A stretch of 64,000 nt of DNA, from assembly GCA_937995825.1 (NCBI GenBank), contig CALKJO010000003.1:124001-188000 (forward strand). The letters run 5' to 3'. How positions within the stretch are numbered: position 1 is the first letter of the stretch; every line of letters starts with the position of its first letter. Of this stretch, positions 35,568 to 45,223 are shown piece by piece. This DNA is from an uncultured Anaerolineae bacterium (GTDB taxonomy: Bacteria; Chloroflexota; Anaerolineae; Aggregatilineales; Phototrophicaceae). The position numbers and the translations under genes are program-made. The notes under the pieces are model-generated. The model was not told the origin of the DNA. It ran no database searches and saw nothing but the letters and a program-made list of their open reading frames with translations.

Positions 35568-37313
35568 TTATCCCAGCAGATTTGGGTCGTCACACAGCGT
35601 CGCTAAATTGACCGGCTCCATCAGCGGATGCAGCGACACATTGTCGATATGCAGCCATCCGATCCCATCATCTGGTGATAAGTAGATCGATAGATGCGTC
35701 CCTGTCCAGGGAAGCAGCGTCACGGTCGTCATCGTATACAGGGCTGGCGGCGCAAACGGTTCCAGCCAGAATGAACACACTGCAAAATCCTGCCAGTCCG
35801 CTCGATGCAGGAACACCCCAACCCGCTTGCGAACGCCGCTGGTGTTGCCCATTTCGATCTGCGCCTGCAAACCTGTGTTTGCAGGGATAGAAACACCCGT
35901 GTTTTGCGCGATCAGCGCGCTTGTTGTGCCTGGCAAACGCCGCATTTCAACCCACTGCCCCGGCATCTGTACGTCTGCGCCATCCCATGTAAACCACGAT
36001 GTGAAACCATTGGCGAAATCACCGTTGATGATCCAATTGGGAAGCGGAAGCCCACCCAGCGCGTCCAGCGCGCCGATTACGTCGATACGCGGGATCGATG
36101 CACCGATGATCGCGAGCGGCTTTCCACTCAGGCGCAGCGCCCTCAGTATGCGCTCGAGCGAACTTGACGGCTGATGCTGGCGCAGAAGCGCTAGCGCGCC
36201 GCTGACATGCGGCGCTGCCATTGATGTGCCATTAGCGATCCCATATAGACCATTCATGATTGACGATGTGATCGAGGCGCCGGGCGCGAAGAAATCCATA
36301 ATTGGCGCGCGGTTGCTGAACGATGCTACCAGATCGCTGTCCGTCGATGCACCAACTGCGATCACGCTCGAAATACACGCCGGCGCAGTAATACCCGTCG
36401 CATACCCCTGATTGCCCGTCGCAGCAATAGTGGGTATGTCGGCACTGCGCAGCAGGTCAACGGCTGCTTTCAGCGCCGCTTTCTCCATGTCGCAGGTCGT
36501 CGTGCGGAATGTGCCATCGCTCAGACTTAGATTGACAGCGGCAATCGCATAGGCGCTGCGCAGACTGTAAACATGGTTTAAACCGCTGATGATATCTGAG
36601 TCATAAGCGGTCAGGCTGCCAAGCAGCGAAAACACCTGTATGCCGATCAGGGTTGCTCCACGCGCCACACCGGAGAAACTGCTTGAACTGCCTATCGCAA
36701 TGCCGGAGACATGCGTGCCATGTGCGCAGCCGGGATAGCCCATGCATTTGGCGGGTGATGCTGCACCTGCGCCGATCTGGATCGGTTCGTTGTTCGGACA
36801 CATCGAGTCCGCGAATCCCCCGCCAGAAAAACACGCCTCCTCAACGACACGCCCTCCGAAAAACGGATGCGCCGCCTCAACCCCCGTATCGAGGACAGCG
36901 ACCGCCCATCCTGTTCCATCAATCCCCCTTCCCCAGGCTTGATCAGCGCGGATCACAGGGATGCTGCTCGCTAGTGATGGCGTGTATGTGCCGTCGATCT
37001 GGATCGACGTGACGCGCAGATCATTCGCCAGCGCGCGCAGCCCTGATTCGTTGACTGACAGCGCAACATAAGGAATCTGCCAGTTTGCGGAATTGGACAG
37101 CGGTTGGCTGCTCGCAGCCGCTGCAAGCGCGCCTCGAACGTCCCCTATACGACCTGCCGATGGACTAAAACCCACAATCACGCGCACCTGCCCCTCTGCT
37201 TTCGCGGCTTCAAACAATGTTTCAAGCATGGCAATGCGATGATTTGAGGAGGCAGATGATCCCACAGTGAGCGCCAGGCTCAAAAGGAATAAAACGTGAA
37301 TGAGTATGCGCAT
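35568..37313 (-). CDS. Secreted subtilisin-like (S8) protease with C-terminal shared module
   Basis: Extracellular serine protease of 581 residues. A signal peptide (MRILIHVLFLLSLALTVGSS) is followed by an inhibitor-like propeptide. The catalytic domain shows Asp142 in AVAVLDTGVE, His198 in CAHGTHVSG and Ser364 in NGTSMAAPHVSG. The last 156 residues form a beta-rich module with GNTSGVRKRVGVFLH and VCSFWLEPFAP, shared with two other secreted proteins in this window. ATG 37313 was preferred to a GTG at 37343, because a TATAAT (minus strand, 37354-37349) would start transcription near 37342. Confidence 0.9.
   Translation of the reverse strand: MRILIHVLFLLSLALTVGSSASSNHRIAMLETLFEAAKAEGQVRVIVGFSPSAGRIGDVRGALAAAASSQPLSNSANWQIPYVALSVNESGLRALANDLRVTSIQIDGTYTPSLASSIPVIRADQAWGRGIDGTGWAVAVLDTGVEAAHPFFGGRVVEEACFSGGGFADSMCPNNEPIQIGAGAASPAKCMGYPGCAHGTHVSGIAIGSSSSFSGVARGATLIGIQVFSLLGSLTAYDSDIISGLNHVYSLRSAYAIAAVNLSLSDGTFRTTTCDMEKAALKAAVDLLRSADIPTIAATGNQGYATGITAPACISSVIAVGASTDSDLVASFSNRAPIMDFFAPGASITSSIMNGLYGIANGTSMAAPHVSGALALLRQHQPSSSLERILRALRLSGKPLAIIGASIPRIDVIGALDALGGLPLPNWIINGDFANGFTSWFTWDGADVQMPGQWVEMRRLPGTTSALIAQNTGVSIPANTGLQAQIEMGNTSGVRKRVGVFLHRADWQDFAVCSFWLEPFAPPALYTMTTVTLLPWTGTHLSIYLSPDDGIGWLHIDNVSLHPLMEPVNLATLCDDPNLLG
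35590..36038 (-). other. Shared C-terminal beta-sandwich-like module, copy A
   Basis: Encodes IINGDF, QNTG, MGNTSGVRKR, VCSFWLEPFAP, IDNVSL and a final Cys, in the same order as copies B, C and D at 58761, 59268 and 61193. See the finding on this module. Confidence 0.75.
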
Positions 37314-37348
37314 CGGCTTTACGCCTGTGTATGATGAAATCACCCTAT

Positions 37349-37361
37349 ATTATAGTATACT
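37349..37361. promoter_or_regulatory. Overlapping divergent -10 elements
   Basis: TATAAT on the minus strand (37354-37349) and TATACT on the plus strand (37356-37361) sit back to back between the protease and membrane-protein genes. No good -35 elements were found, but both positions agree with the chosen starts at 37313 and 37412. Confidence 0.35.
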
Positions 37362-37411
37362 CTCGCAACTGTCGTGTTTCAGGTTCGTATCTTGATGTTT
37401 ATTTTGCGTTA

Positions 37412-39358
37412 ATGACTATTCAAAACGCGCCAATCCGAGAGTGGGCATTTCTCGTCTTTCTCGGTCTCCTATCCAGACTGATCTATGTGCCAGCGCTCGG
37501 CTTCTACTGGGGAGACAGCTTTTTCGTCTGGATGGCACATCTCCTCGGCGCGGACAGCATGATCCCTGCCCTATCAGATGATCGACCAGCTTCGGGCGTT
37601 CTGTTTATGATCACCGCCCTGCTGATCGGTGACTTGCCGCTTGCTTGGCATCTAGCGCTGCTGATCTTGTGGCTGATCGCCGCTCTATTCATCTGGAGCA
37701 TTCTTCGAATGGCAGCGCCGCATTCACGCAGCGCAGCGCTGTTCGGCGCAGCAGTCTTCGTCGTCTACCCCGGATACCTGCTTCACCCTCAGACGGTGAA
37801 CCTGCAGAATTATACGATCACCCTCACCTTGGCGCTCTTTTCAATCTGGCTCTCCGTTCGCGCCGCTTCAGAGGGATCACTCTGGCTGCACGTGCCTAGC
37901 GTCATTACAGGGTTTTGTTATCTAATGATTCTTGAACTCTTTGTGCCGCTTGAGTTAATGCGCTTCGGTCTGCTAGCGTTCACGCTTGCGAACAGAGACG
38001 AATTCGCCTTCCGCCGTCTGCGTCCGATTACGGCGCACCTTACTCCTTACGCGCTGACCTTGCTGCTGGTTCTGGCATGGCGGACGCTGATCTTTGACTC
38101 TGCCCGCCCTGAAACCGACCTCACCAGCCTCATCGCCTCTTATCGCGCCAGTTTCGTTGGTGCGCTGTCTAGCGCGCTCCAGTTCTGGCTCAGCGGGGTC
38201 TTACAGGCATTTGTATCAGCGTGGTATGCGCCGCTTATCGATCGGATCGCCGATGCCGCTCATGTTGGCATCATTCTGAGCTTCTCCTTTATCGGCGGAG
38301 TGGCAGCGGCGCTCATACCCCGTCGCTTCCACAACGCCGATCTGCCCTCGACCGCATCCGGCTTGGGATTGCTCGTGTTGGGCATCTTATCCGCCGCGGC
38401 TGCCATCGCCCTCCCAACATTCATGATGCAGTCGGTTGACCTCTTTTCCGCCAACAACCGCTATTTGCTCGGCGCGGTCGTCGGCATTGGCATCGCAGCA
38501 GCGGGACTGTGGACGCTGCTGAACCGCGCGCCGCTGATCAGGCGTGTCATGTTCGCAGTCTTGATCGCAGTAGGGATAGGCACGCAGCTCGCCAACGCCG
38601 ACCGCTACGCCCGCAACTGGGAGTTTCAGCGGCAGTTGGTCTGGCAGCTTGCCGCCCGCGCACCGCGCATCGAACCGGACACTGTGCTGATAGCACCGTG
38701 GGGCTACCCCACTGATAACACCTATGATCGCGGGATTGCTGAGCTTTTCTACACGCCGAATCTCTTCTATCACTATGACGACCGGGTCTTCGGTCTGAGC
38801 GGAGATGTGCTGACTGTTGAGGCGCTCGACTGGATCGCGCAGGGCTATGAGCGCGTCCTCGTCTTTCGGACGAACTGGTATTCTTTTACGCTGCGCTACG
38901 CTAACAGCCTCATCTTCAGTATGCCGAACGCCATCTCCTGCCTGCGCGTGATCGACCCCATCCGCCGGGAAATGCCCGCCATTTTCAACAGCGCGCAGCC
39001 GCACCTCAACCCGATTCTCAGGGAAAGAGCTAAGCAGGTGGCGCGCTTCTCCCGCATCGACCGCATTCAGATCAATGCACCGCCCGTCCAGCCGCCATCC
39101 CATATCTTCGGCGCGCCGCCCAACGACTGGTGTCAGATTTTTCAGCGCGCCGATCTCGCCCGTCAGCGCGCTGACTGGGAAACGGTTGTCAGTCTTTACG
39201 ATCCGCGCTTCCTGCTGCTCGACTCATCGCGCCAGGGCTTTCCAAATACAAGCCCTCGTGACCCTTCTGAACTGCTGCCGTTTGAAGAAGCCTTCAGGAT
39301 GCTCGGTCTTGAAGCCGACGCCGATGCCATCCGCGCTGTCATCGATACTCAGCGGTGA
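37412..39358 (+). CDS. Polytopic membrane protein, possible glycosyltransferase-like
   Basis: Integral membrane protein of about 648 residues, not confidently assigned. Roughly ten hydrophobic segments fill the first 400 residues (for example AFLVFLGLLSRLIYVPALGF and ALFGAAVFVVYPGYLLHP), followed by a soluble C-terminal part of about 240 residues. The organisation resembles GT-C lipid-linked sugar transferases or envelope-polymer proteins, and the YPGYLLHP-type loop fits that group, but no diagnostic motif is certain. The ATG at 37412 was chosen over 37331 because the TATACT element lies between them. Neighbours are envelope genes. Confidence 0.6.
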   Translation: MTIQNAPIREWAFLVFLGLLSRLIYVPALGFYWGDSFFVWMAHLLGADSMIPALSDDRPASGVLFMITALLIGDLPLAWHLALLILWLIAALFIWSILRMAAPHSRSAALFGAAVFVVYPGYLLHPQTVNLQNYTITLTLALFSIWLSVRAASEGSLWLHVPSVITGFCYLMILELFVPLELMRFGLLAFTLANRDEFAFRRLRPITAHLTPYALTLLLVLAWRTLIFDSARPETDLTSLIASYRASFVGALSSALQFWLSGVLQAFVSAWYAPLIDRIADAAHVGIILSFSFIGGVAAALIPRRFHNADLPSTASGLGLLVLGILSAAAAIALPTFMMQSVDLFSANNRYLLGAVVGIGIAAAGLWTLLNRAPLIRRVMFAVLIAVGIGTQLANADRYARNWEFQRQLVWQLAARAPRIEPDTVLIAPWGYPTDNTYDRGIAELFYTPNLFYHYDDRVFGLSGDVLTVEALDWIAQGYERVLVFRTNWYSFTLRYANSLIFSMPNAISCLRVIDPIRREMPAIFNSAQPHLNPILRERAKQVARFSRIDRIQINAPPVQPPSHIFGAPPNDWCQIFQRADLARQRADWETVVSLYDPRFLLLDSSRQGFPNTSPRDPSELLPFEEAFRMLGLEADADAIRAVIDTQR

Positions 39359-39361
39359 GGT

Positions 39362-41431
39362 CTACATGCGATAGATGATTTCGATCCACCGATCCACTGA
39401 CAAGGTCAGGCGAAATTCCAAAAGCTGACGTTCTAACGCATACTGCGCCGCCGGTGCAGGATTGACGCGGATGACCTGCGCGCCTGGCGGAAGCGTGATC
39501 TGCACATTGACCGGTTCAGCGCGCGTGCCGGGCTGTTTTTGAAGCAGCAGACGGTATCGCCAGTTGTTCCCAAATGCCTCCACTGTTCCGCTGGTGTCGT
39601 AGGTGAGCTGCAACCGCTCTGCTGAATTGTACGGAACCGTCATCAGCGTAACGATATTGGTATGGGTCGGTGTGAGATAGACGATTGGCGCTCTGAGCGT
39701 GTTCTCGTTTGCGCTTGTCAGGGACGTATTTAGCGGCGTGAACACCTGAAGCAGGTTGAAGTAGTCGATCTGCCCGTGAAATTCCGGATCGACAGCCGGA
39801 TCATTGGCGGCGGCGCGTTCAGGGTAATCATAGGTGATCGTCGTGCGCGCTCTGCCAGTCCCATCGCGCTGCAAATCCAGATCGTAAGTGATCTGCCGAA
39901 AAATCGAGCTGTTCGATTTATTACCAAGATTAGCATCTGCCACCATCAGATAATCGTGACCGATCCCCGACATCTGCTGACCCGACCATCCCAGCAAGTT
40001 CACTGCCTCATTCAGACGTTCATCAGCAAAAAACAGCATGATGTGCTTTTCTTGCAGCGCTCGGAGCAGCGCGCCGAAAATGCGCGTAGTCGCTTCAGAG
40101 TCCACGCTGAGCGTCTGCCAGCGATCAAAAATGGCAGCGTACACTGCCGCGATGAAGTCCTTATGCGGCTCAAGACCGGGACTGTATGCCCGAATGTCAT
40201 AGACCACATTTCTGAAGTTATTGGTGTTGACCACCACGCCATAGTTTGGCACGCTTACATCGCCAAGCGCTTCCAGAAGATACAGGAAACCATCGATATC
40301 GATGGCGATCACCCCGTCGACGGGCGAGCGGGGATTGCTGCCGCTGTTGTAGAACCACGACGCCATCCGCGCCGTTGACGGAAAATCAGCGTACCAACTT
40401 CCATCCCATGCCATATAGATCGGATCGCGATACCGAATCCACCATGAAGGCGCTGGAATTTGATCAGCGAGCGCGCGCGACGGTGGATTAGGCTCTCCCG
40501 ATCCCGAAGGGCGATAGTTGTAATCGACAATCCGACCATTCCGAACCACTAGCCAGCCAAACGTGCTGATGAATCCTCCGGAAGGTCTAAGCTCATCATT
40601 GTTCTGCGACAGCACCAGATAACTGCTGTCGCCGCTTGTCCCTAATCCGAAAGCCGTTTGCAGTAGATTCGGCAGCTGCAGCAGGATGTTATTGATCTGC
40701 TCCAACTGCAAGGCATAGCGATTCAATTCGTCAACTGCTAACAGCGCTGCGACGTTCAGTTGATTGAGCTGAATCTGCGAAATGATCGTCTGTCCATCGA
40801 TAAGGCGCTGTTGGGCGCTGAGAAACTGACCGCGCCCTAACTCAAGCAGCTCGATGATGCGCTCCGCAGATGAGACCGACGAGACGACGACACCCTCAGC
40901 CCGCCCTGACACTAGGAAAAACAGGGTTGGCTGAAGCCCGTTTAGCATTTCTTCCGCCGCTGACGCAAACTGCACCGATGCATCAAGCGCAGTAACTGTT
41001 GCGCTCAGTTCAGGGTTAAACTGCGCCAAGGAGCGAATAAATGCGATCTGACCGCTTGCGCTGCGCAGCGATGCAGCGAGTTCGCGCACTGATGTGCGCA
41101 GTCGATTGAAATCATTTAAAGTCAGTTGATTGCCCGGTGTCGCGCTAATCGTGTTGAGAACTCGCGTCAGGTTGGCATACGACGCTTGGACTTTGGTCTG
41201 CGCATCTGCAGCGACCACCAGCGTTCCGACTACAATCACAGCCGCTACTGCAACCAGCACAATCAACACTGTGAACAAGCGCAGTGCTGAAAGCGCTCGG
41301 CGCGTCTTGCGTATCCAGCGCGGGCCCCGCTTCTTGCGGCGTCGCAAGCGCGAACGAGTGGCGTTTACATTCGCGCTGTCTGCATTCACGGGCTGAATCG
41401 GACGGGTATCTTCAGTAAAGCCGGTTGACAA
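39362..41431 (-). CDS. DUF4012 membrane-anchored protein
   Basis: Protein of 689 residues. An Arg-rich cytoplasmic tail precedes one transmembrane helix (about 48-75, LFTVLIVLVAVAAVIVVGTL), followed by a large external region. The DUF4012 signature LVLSQNNDELRPSGGFISTFG is near residue 273. DUF4012 proteins occur with polysaccharide genes in Chloroflexota and Actinobacteria and may act in polymer attachment or assembly, but their chemistry is unknown. The start is TTG, with AAGGA about ten bases upstream. The CapD-type gene lies 51 bp upstream on the same strand. Confidence 0.82.
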   Translation of the reverse strand: MSTGFTEDTRPIQPVNADSANVNATRSRLRRRKKRGPRWIRKTRRALSALRLFTVLIVLVAVAAVIVVGTLVVAADAQTKVQASYANLTRVLNTISATPGNQLTLNDFNRLRTSVRELAASLRSASGQIAFIRSLAQFNPELSATVTALDASVQFASAAEEMLNGLQPTLFFLVSGRAEGVVVSSVSSAERIIELLELGRGQFLSAQQRLIDGQTIISQIQLNQLNVAALLAVDELNRYALQLEQINNILLQLPNLLQTAFGLGTSGDSSYLVLSQNNDELRPSGGFISTFGWLVVRNGRIVDYNYRPSGSGEPNPPSRALADQIPAPSWWIRYRDPIYMAWDGSWYADFPSTARMASWFYNSGSNPRSPVDGVIAIDIDGFLYLLEALGDVSVPNYGVVVNTNNFRNVVYDIRAYSPGLEPHKDFIAAVYAAIFDRWQTLSVDSEATTRIFGALLRALQEKHIMLFFADERLNEAVNLLGWSGQQMSGIGHDYLMVADANLGNKSNSSIFRQITYDLDLQRDGTGRARTTITYDYPERAAANDPAVDPEFHGQIDYFNLLQVFTPLNTSLTSANENTLRAPIVYLTPTHTNIVTLMTVPYNSAERLQLTYDTSGTVEAFGNNWRYRLLLQKQPGTRAEPVNVQITLPPGAQVIRVNPAPAAQYALERQLLEFRLTLSVDRWIEIIYRM

Positions 41432-41482
41432 AGTAGCTCAATCCTTACAATATTTGAGCAGCACACCGGTCATGATACCACG

Positions 41483-43387
41483 TTAGTCTGCACTCATGGC
41501 ATAGGGAGTGTTGTGCTGCGTCAATGCCTGTAACTGCTGCAAAATCTGATCCGCGTTCACCGAGTCAGTCTGGGTCAGGCAGTGAATCTCTTCCCAGAAA
41601 GATGCTGGCGTATATCGCGTTTTCCATTGACTCAGACGGATGATATTGGGGTGCAGAGTTGGCTGCGGCGTCTCCGTCTGGGTATACAGTTCCTCGTTCA
41701 GCTTTTCACCCGGTCGCACGCCAGTAATCCTGATGTCAATGTCGATATAAGGTCGCAGTCCACGCATCCGAATCATGCGTTCCGCTAATTCCAGAATGCG
41801 AACTTCTTCGCCCATCTGCAGAATGAAGATATCGTCCCCTTGCGTCAGGCACGCCGCGTGAATGATCAGATTGACGGCTTCAGGAATACTCATGAAATAG
41901 CGCTTCATGTCCTTGTGCGTGACTGTGACTGGACCGCCAGAGTCAATCTGACGATTGAACGTGGGGACAACGCTTCCACGGCTGCCCAACACATTGCCAA
42001 AGCGCACTGCTGTGAACAGGGTGATATTGTCCGGCTGCTGCGACATTATGTGAACCATCAGTTCACAAACCCGTTTGGTCGCCCCCATGATGCTCGACGG
42101 ATTAACCGCTTTGTCCGTCGAAATCAGCACAAACCGCTCAACTAGATATTCGCTCGCCAGCTTCGCTAGATTATACGTGCCGCGGACGTTCACTCGCAGC
42201 GCCTCGGTCGGATAGTATTCTAGCATTGGGACATGTTTATAGGCTGCCGCGTGAAAGACAAGCTGAGGTCGATGTTTTTCGAACACCCGCCTGACATTGC
42301 TCTCGAGTGAAACATCGCTCAGCGCAGGAACCAAATCGATATTCGGGAATCGCGTCGTCAGTTCGGTTAGTAAGTCATGAAGACCACTCTCATTGTTATC
42401 CAGCAGAATGACCTGCTTGGGAGCAGTCAGCATGAGCTGCCGGCTCAGTTCAGAACCGATTGAACCAGCCGCTCCAGTGACCAGCACGACTCGATTGGAC
42501 ACCAGCGACAGATCGATCCCTTCCTGGCGGCTGATCACGCTTCGCCCGATCAGGTCTTCAATCTGCACATCGCGCAGCAGCAACGCGTGACTCTGACTCC
42601 GGACGATATCGAGAACATCAGGGACGACCTTGATCAGCGCTTTCGTCTTCTCACATTCTGCGATAATCGCCCGAAAGTCAGCGCTGCTGATGTTATGTAT
42701 TGCAACGATGATCAGATCAACCCGACAGTCATCGACAATCCGCAGAATGTCGCGCCGTGTTCCCAGCACGCGCGTTCCCTCAATGTACATATCTTGTTTG
42801 TCGGGATCATCATCAATAAACCCGACAATAACATATTCTTGATCGGCAAAACGATGACGTAAATGCCGAGTCAGCGCTTCACCTGACTGCCCCGCTCCGA
42901 CGATCAGGACGCGTGTTTTCGCTTTCGGCAGCTCCCCCCGCCACAACACTTTCCAGCGCCATTCAAGACCGCTGATCAGTCGTGAGCGATAGCGCACTGC
43001 AATCATGGCGCTCAGCGCAAGCAGGTTCCCAACCAGCACCACGCTGTTGGGAAGCGGACGTGGTTCAAACAGCGTGTTGAATGTGCCAAAGACGAGGGTG
43101 TTGAGGAGAAAGGCATAGATGATGATGCGCGCCTCATGCCCGCTCGTTCGTGTCCACATCCGCTGATAAACACCAAATAGATAAAGCATCACGATCATCA
43201 TCAACGTATTGATCAGAATGGGACCGATGCTTTCATCCGCAATCAGGCCTGAAGTGGCAGCACGCGCTGAAAAAGTGATCGTGTAAGATGCGATAAAGAT
43301 AACGATGTCAATAAGGATCGACAAGAGAACTCGCCGATAATAAGCAGAATAGCGTTTTGGAGAGACTTGACCTGCGCCTTGGTACAT
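41483..43387 (-). CDS. Membrane nucleotide-sugar dehydratase/epimerase, CapD/PglF/WbpM type
   Basis: Protein of 634 residues: four or five transmembrane helices (to about residue 150), a CoA-binding-like Rossmann domain (RVLIVGAGQSGEAL), then a large SDR domain with VLVTGAAGSIGSELSRQ and STDKAVNPSSIMGATKR, the Met/Lys active-site variant of this group. It makes 4,6-dehydrated UDP-sugars for glycan synthesis. ATG 43387 is preferred because AAAGGA lies six bases upstream; a GTG at 43414 is alternative. It precedes the DUF4012 gene, consistent with envelope-glycan assembly. Confidence 0.9.
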   Translation of the reverse strand: MYQGAGQVSPKRYSAYYRRVLLSILIDIVIFIASYTITFSARAATSGLIADESIGPILINTLMMIVMLYLFGVYQRMWTRTSGHEARIIIYAFLLNTLVFGTFNTLFEPRPLPNSVVLVGNLLALSAMIAVRYRSRLISGLEWRWKVLWRGELPKAKTRVLIVGAGQSGEALTRHLRHRFADQEYVIVGFIDDDPDKQDMYIEGTRVLGTRRDILRIVDDCRVDLIIVAIHNISSADFRAIIAECEKTKALIKVVPDVLDIVRSQSHALLLRDVQIEDLIGRSVISRQEGIDLSLVSNRVVLVTGAAGSIGSELSRQLMLTAPKQVILLDNNESGLHDLLTELTTRFPNIDLVPALSDVSLESNVRRVFEKHRPQLVFHAAAYKHVPMLEYYPTEALRVNVRGTYNLAKLASEYLVERFVLISTDKAVNPSSIMGATKRVCELMVHIMSQQPDNITLFTAVRFGNVLGSRGSVVPTFNRQIDSGGPVTVTHKDMKRYFMSIPEAVNLIIHAACLTQGDDIFILQMGEEVRILELAERMIRMRGLRPYIDIDIRITGVRPGEKLNEELYTQTETPQPTLHPNIIRLSQWKTRYTPASFWEEIHCLTQTDSVNADQILQQLQALTQHNTPYAMSAD

Positions 43388-43569
43388 AGACAGTCCTTTG
43401 TCTGCATCGATCACATCAAAAGCTGTGTATGAGGACTTTGTTTTAGGACTTTTTTCTCTTAACTTTCATCTACCTGCTTGGATATGCTTGTAAATTTTGG
43501 AATTTTGTCTGATCCCATCTCCTCCACTCACTATAAACCGATTTTCGAGCAAAAGAAAGCAAAGTTATT

Positions 43570-43606
43570 ATAACAATCGTTATTACCGCTATTACAATCA
43601 TTATTA
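43570..43606. repeat. Two 16-bp direct repeats at 21-bp spacing, possible tandem operator
   Basis: ATAACAATCGTTATTA (43570-43585) and ATTACAATCATTATTA (43591-43606) differ at two positions. The 21-bp period puts them on the same face of the helix. The first copy contains the dyad ATAAC-N4-GTTAT. They lie upstream of the promoter at 43623. Confidence 0.55.
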
Positions 43607-43622
43607 ATCTCCTTTACCTCTA

Positions 43623-43651
43623 TTGACTTTCGTCTCAGAATTCAATACCAT
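43623..43651 (+). promoter_or_regulatory. Promoter for the secreted SH3-like protein gene
   Basis: TTGACT (43623-43628) and TACCAT (43646-43651), 17 bp apart, with a leader of about 80 nt to the ATG at 43739. Confidence 0.5.
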
Positions 43652-43738
43652 TCAAGGTAACAAACTTTTTTACTTTCAAGTGAAGCACACTGAGTCACAA
43701 CTTCAGATGCCTGTCCGTCGTGTAGGGAGGTTGTCTTC

Positions 43739-45124
43739 ATGCAAGTACGTCGTACCCGTTATTTGATGTTCGTTCTGGTGGCTGCGCTTCTTGTTATTGC
43801 AGTTACCCCGACCGCGCTCGCGCAGAATCTCGATACCTGCCCTGCAATCGTTAACAATGCATTGACTCAGGTTGGTGTTAACTGCGCAGGCATGGCGCGC
43901 AACACAGCGTGTTATGGTTTCCGTAACATCACGAAAGGCGTCGTCCGCGGTGACATCGCGCCGAATTACACCTGGACACCTGATCAACCTGAACTCGGGT
44001 CGCGGATCGAACTGACGACCACCGAAGCGATCCAAACCGGCCCATTCGATTTGTTCAATCGGCGCTGGGGACTTTCCGTGCTTGAGCTTCAGGCAAACCT
44101 GCCTAACACGCTCCCCACACCCGGCGTCCGCATGATGGCGCTTGGCGGTGTCGAGGTGGAGAATGGCGTTCAGCCGGAAGAAGCGCTGATCCTGCCGCCG
44201 GCGGGCGTGAGCGTGAACACAACTCGCGCAACCGAGATGCGCAATAACCCTGACGCGCCAGGCTGGGCATCGCGCATAATTGACAGCATACCAGCAGCAT
44301 CAATCCTGGAAGCCGATGTCGTGAGCGCTGATGAAGGTTGGGCACGCGTAGTTTTCAATGGTCGCCCGGGGTGGGTTAAGACGACCGACATCAGCACAAC
44401 GAGTAATCTGGATGCCCTTCCTCGCGTCGCTCCTGAGGATTACACGCCATATCAGGACTTCTATTTCCGTGTCGGCATTGGCGGTGAGCGTTGCGCCGAT
44501 GCGCCGTCGCTGCTGTTCATCCAGAGTCCGAACAATCCAGTTCTCAGCACCGCTGCCGCGCCCAAAAACGACATGTTCATGTCGCCAATTGAGCAGCGCC
44601 GCACGATTGTGCCAATTGCTGCTCAGATGCGCCTTTGGGATCAGGACATTGAGGTTGAGGGATCGATTGTTGCGCGCACCATTCCGCTTGGCGATGAAAA
44701 CGTGACAGTCGGTAACACGGTCGAGTTGATCAACCTGTTCGGTCTGCTGCGCATTTACCCCGACACCCCAGGTGAGATCATCGTCCCGCCCGGCTTCGCG
44801 GTTCGACTGGGGTTGGCAGACATCCTGACGAGCCTCGGCATCGAAGGCGATGAAGACGAAAAAGCGCCTGCCGGTCGCTTTGGACAGCCTTTCCCGCTTT
44901 CCGCTGCCGAACTGGCGGCGCTGGGCATCGTCGGACAGATCACCAGCTCCAACTTTAACATCTTCCAGACACCAGTCATTCCGCCGCGCGTGATCCAGGC
45001 TTCGGGCGCAGGTGGCACAGTGCCGTTAATCGCATGTTCACAGCCGAGCCAATGCGCTTCGGTTCAGGCGCTGTGCGCAAGCGGCGCGCTGTCACAGGGA
45101 ATCTGTCAGGCGTTCGCATTCTAA
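43739..45124 (+). CDS. Secreted protein with SH3-like segment, unknown function
   Basis: Exported protein of 461 residues, not assigned to a known function. A signal peptide ends at VTPTALAQ (about residue 29). The mature N-terminus is cysteine-containing (DTCPAIVNNAL...NCAGMARNTACYGF). Residues about 170-222 resemble a bacterial SH3 domain (ILEADVVSADEGWARVVFNG followed by RPGWVKTTDIS). The remainder is beta-rich with a Cys-rich C-terminus (ACSQPSQCASVQALC). GGGAGG precedes the ATG. A strong terminator follows, so it is monocistronic and probably well expressed. Confidence 0.75.
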   Translation: MQVRRTRYLMFVLVAALLVIAVTPTALAQNLDTCPAIVNNALTQVGVNCAGMARNTACYGFRNITKGVVRGDIAPNYTWTPDQPELGSRIELTTTEAIQTGPFDLFNRRWGLSVLELQANLPNTLPTPGVRMMALGGVEVENGVQPEEALILPPAGVSVNTTRATEMRNNPDAPGWASRIIDSIPAASILEADVVSADEGWARVVFNGRPGWVKTTDISTTSNLDALPRVAPEDYTPYQDFYFRVGIGGERCADAPSLLFIQSPNNPVLSTAAAPKNDMFMSPIEQRRTIVPIAAQMRLWDQDIEVEGSIVARTIPLGDENVTVGNTVELINLFGLLRIYPDTPGEIIVPPGFAVRLGLADILTSLGIEGDEDEKAPAGRFGQPFPLSAAELAALGIVGQITSSNFNIFQTPVIPPRVIQASGAGGTVPLIACSQPSQCASVQALCASGALSQGICQAFAF

Positions 45125-45160
45125 TCTTAGCGCGCTCTCTGGTTCGCTGTTGAATTTCAA

Positions 45161-45191
45161 CCCTCACAAGGTACACTTGTGAGGGTTTTTT
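45161..45191 (+). terminator. Strong intrinsic terminator
   Basis: A perfect 10-bp stem, CCCTCACAAG (45161-45170) and CTTGTGAGGG (45176-45185), with a 5-nt loop and six T residues. The T-run continues into TATAAT (45191-45196), which could be the -10 of the next gene. Confidence 0.9.
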
Positions 45192-45223
45192 ATAATTTCC
45201 ATCTGACTTTCCATAGGTCGTGA

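Larger units (their letters stand above)
43415..43738. other. Intergenic region between divergent capD-like and secreted-protein genes
   Basis: A 324-bp AT-rich region without a gene. It holds two 16-bp direct repeats (43570-43585 and 43591-43606, 14 of 16 identical, 21-bp period) and a promoter at 43623-43651. Nothing else was recognised. Confidence 0.6.
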
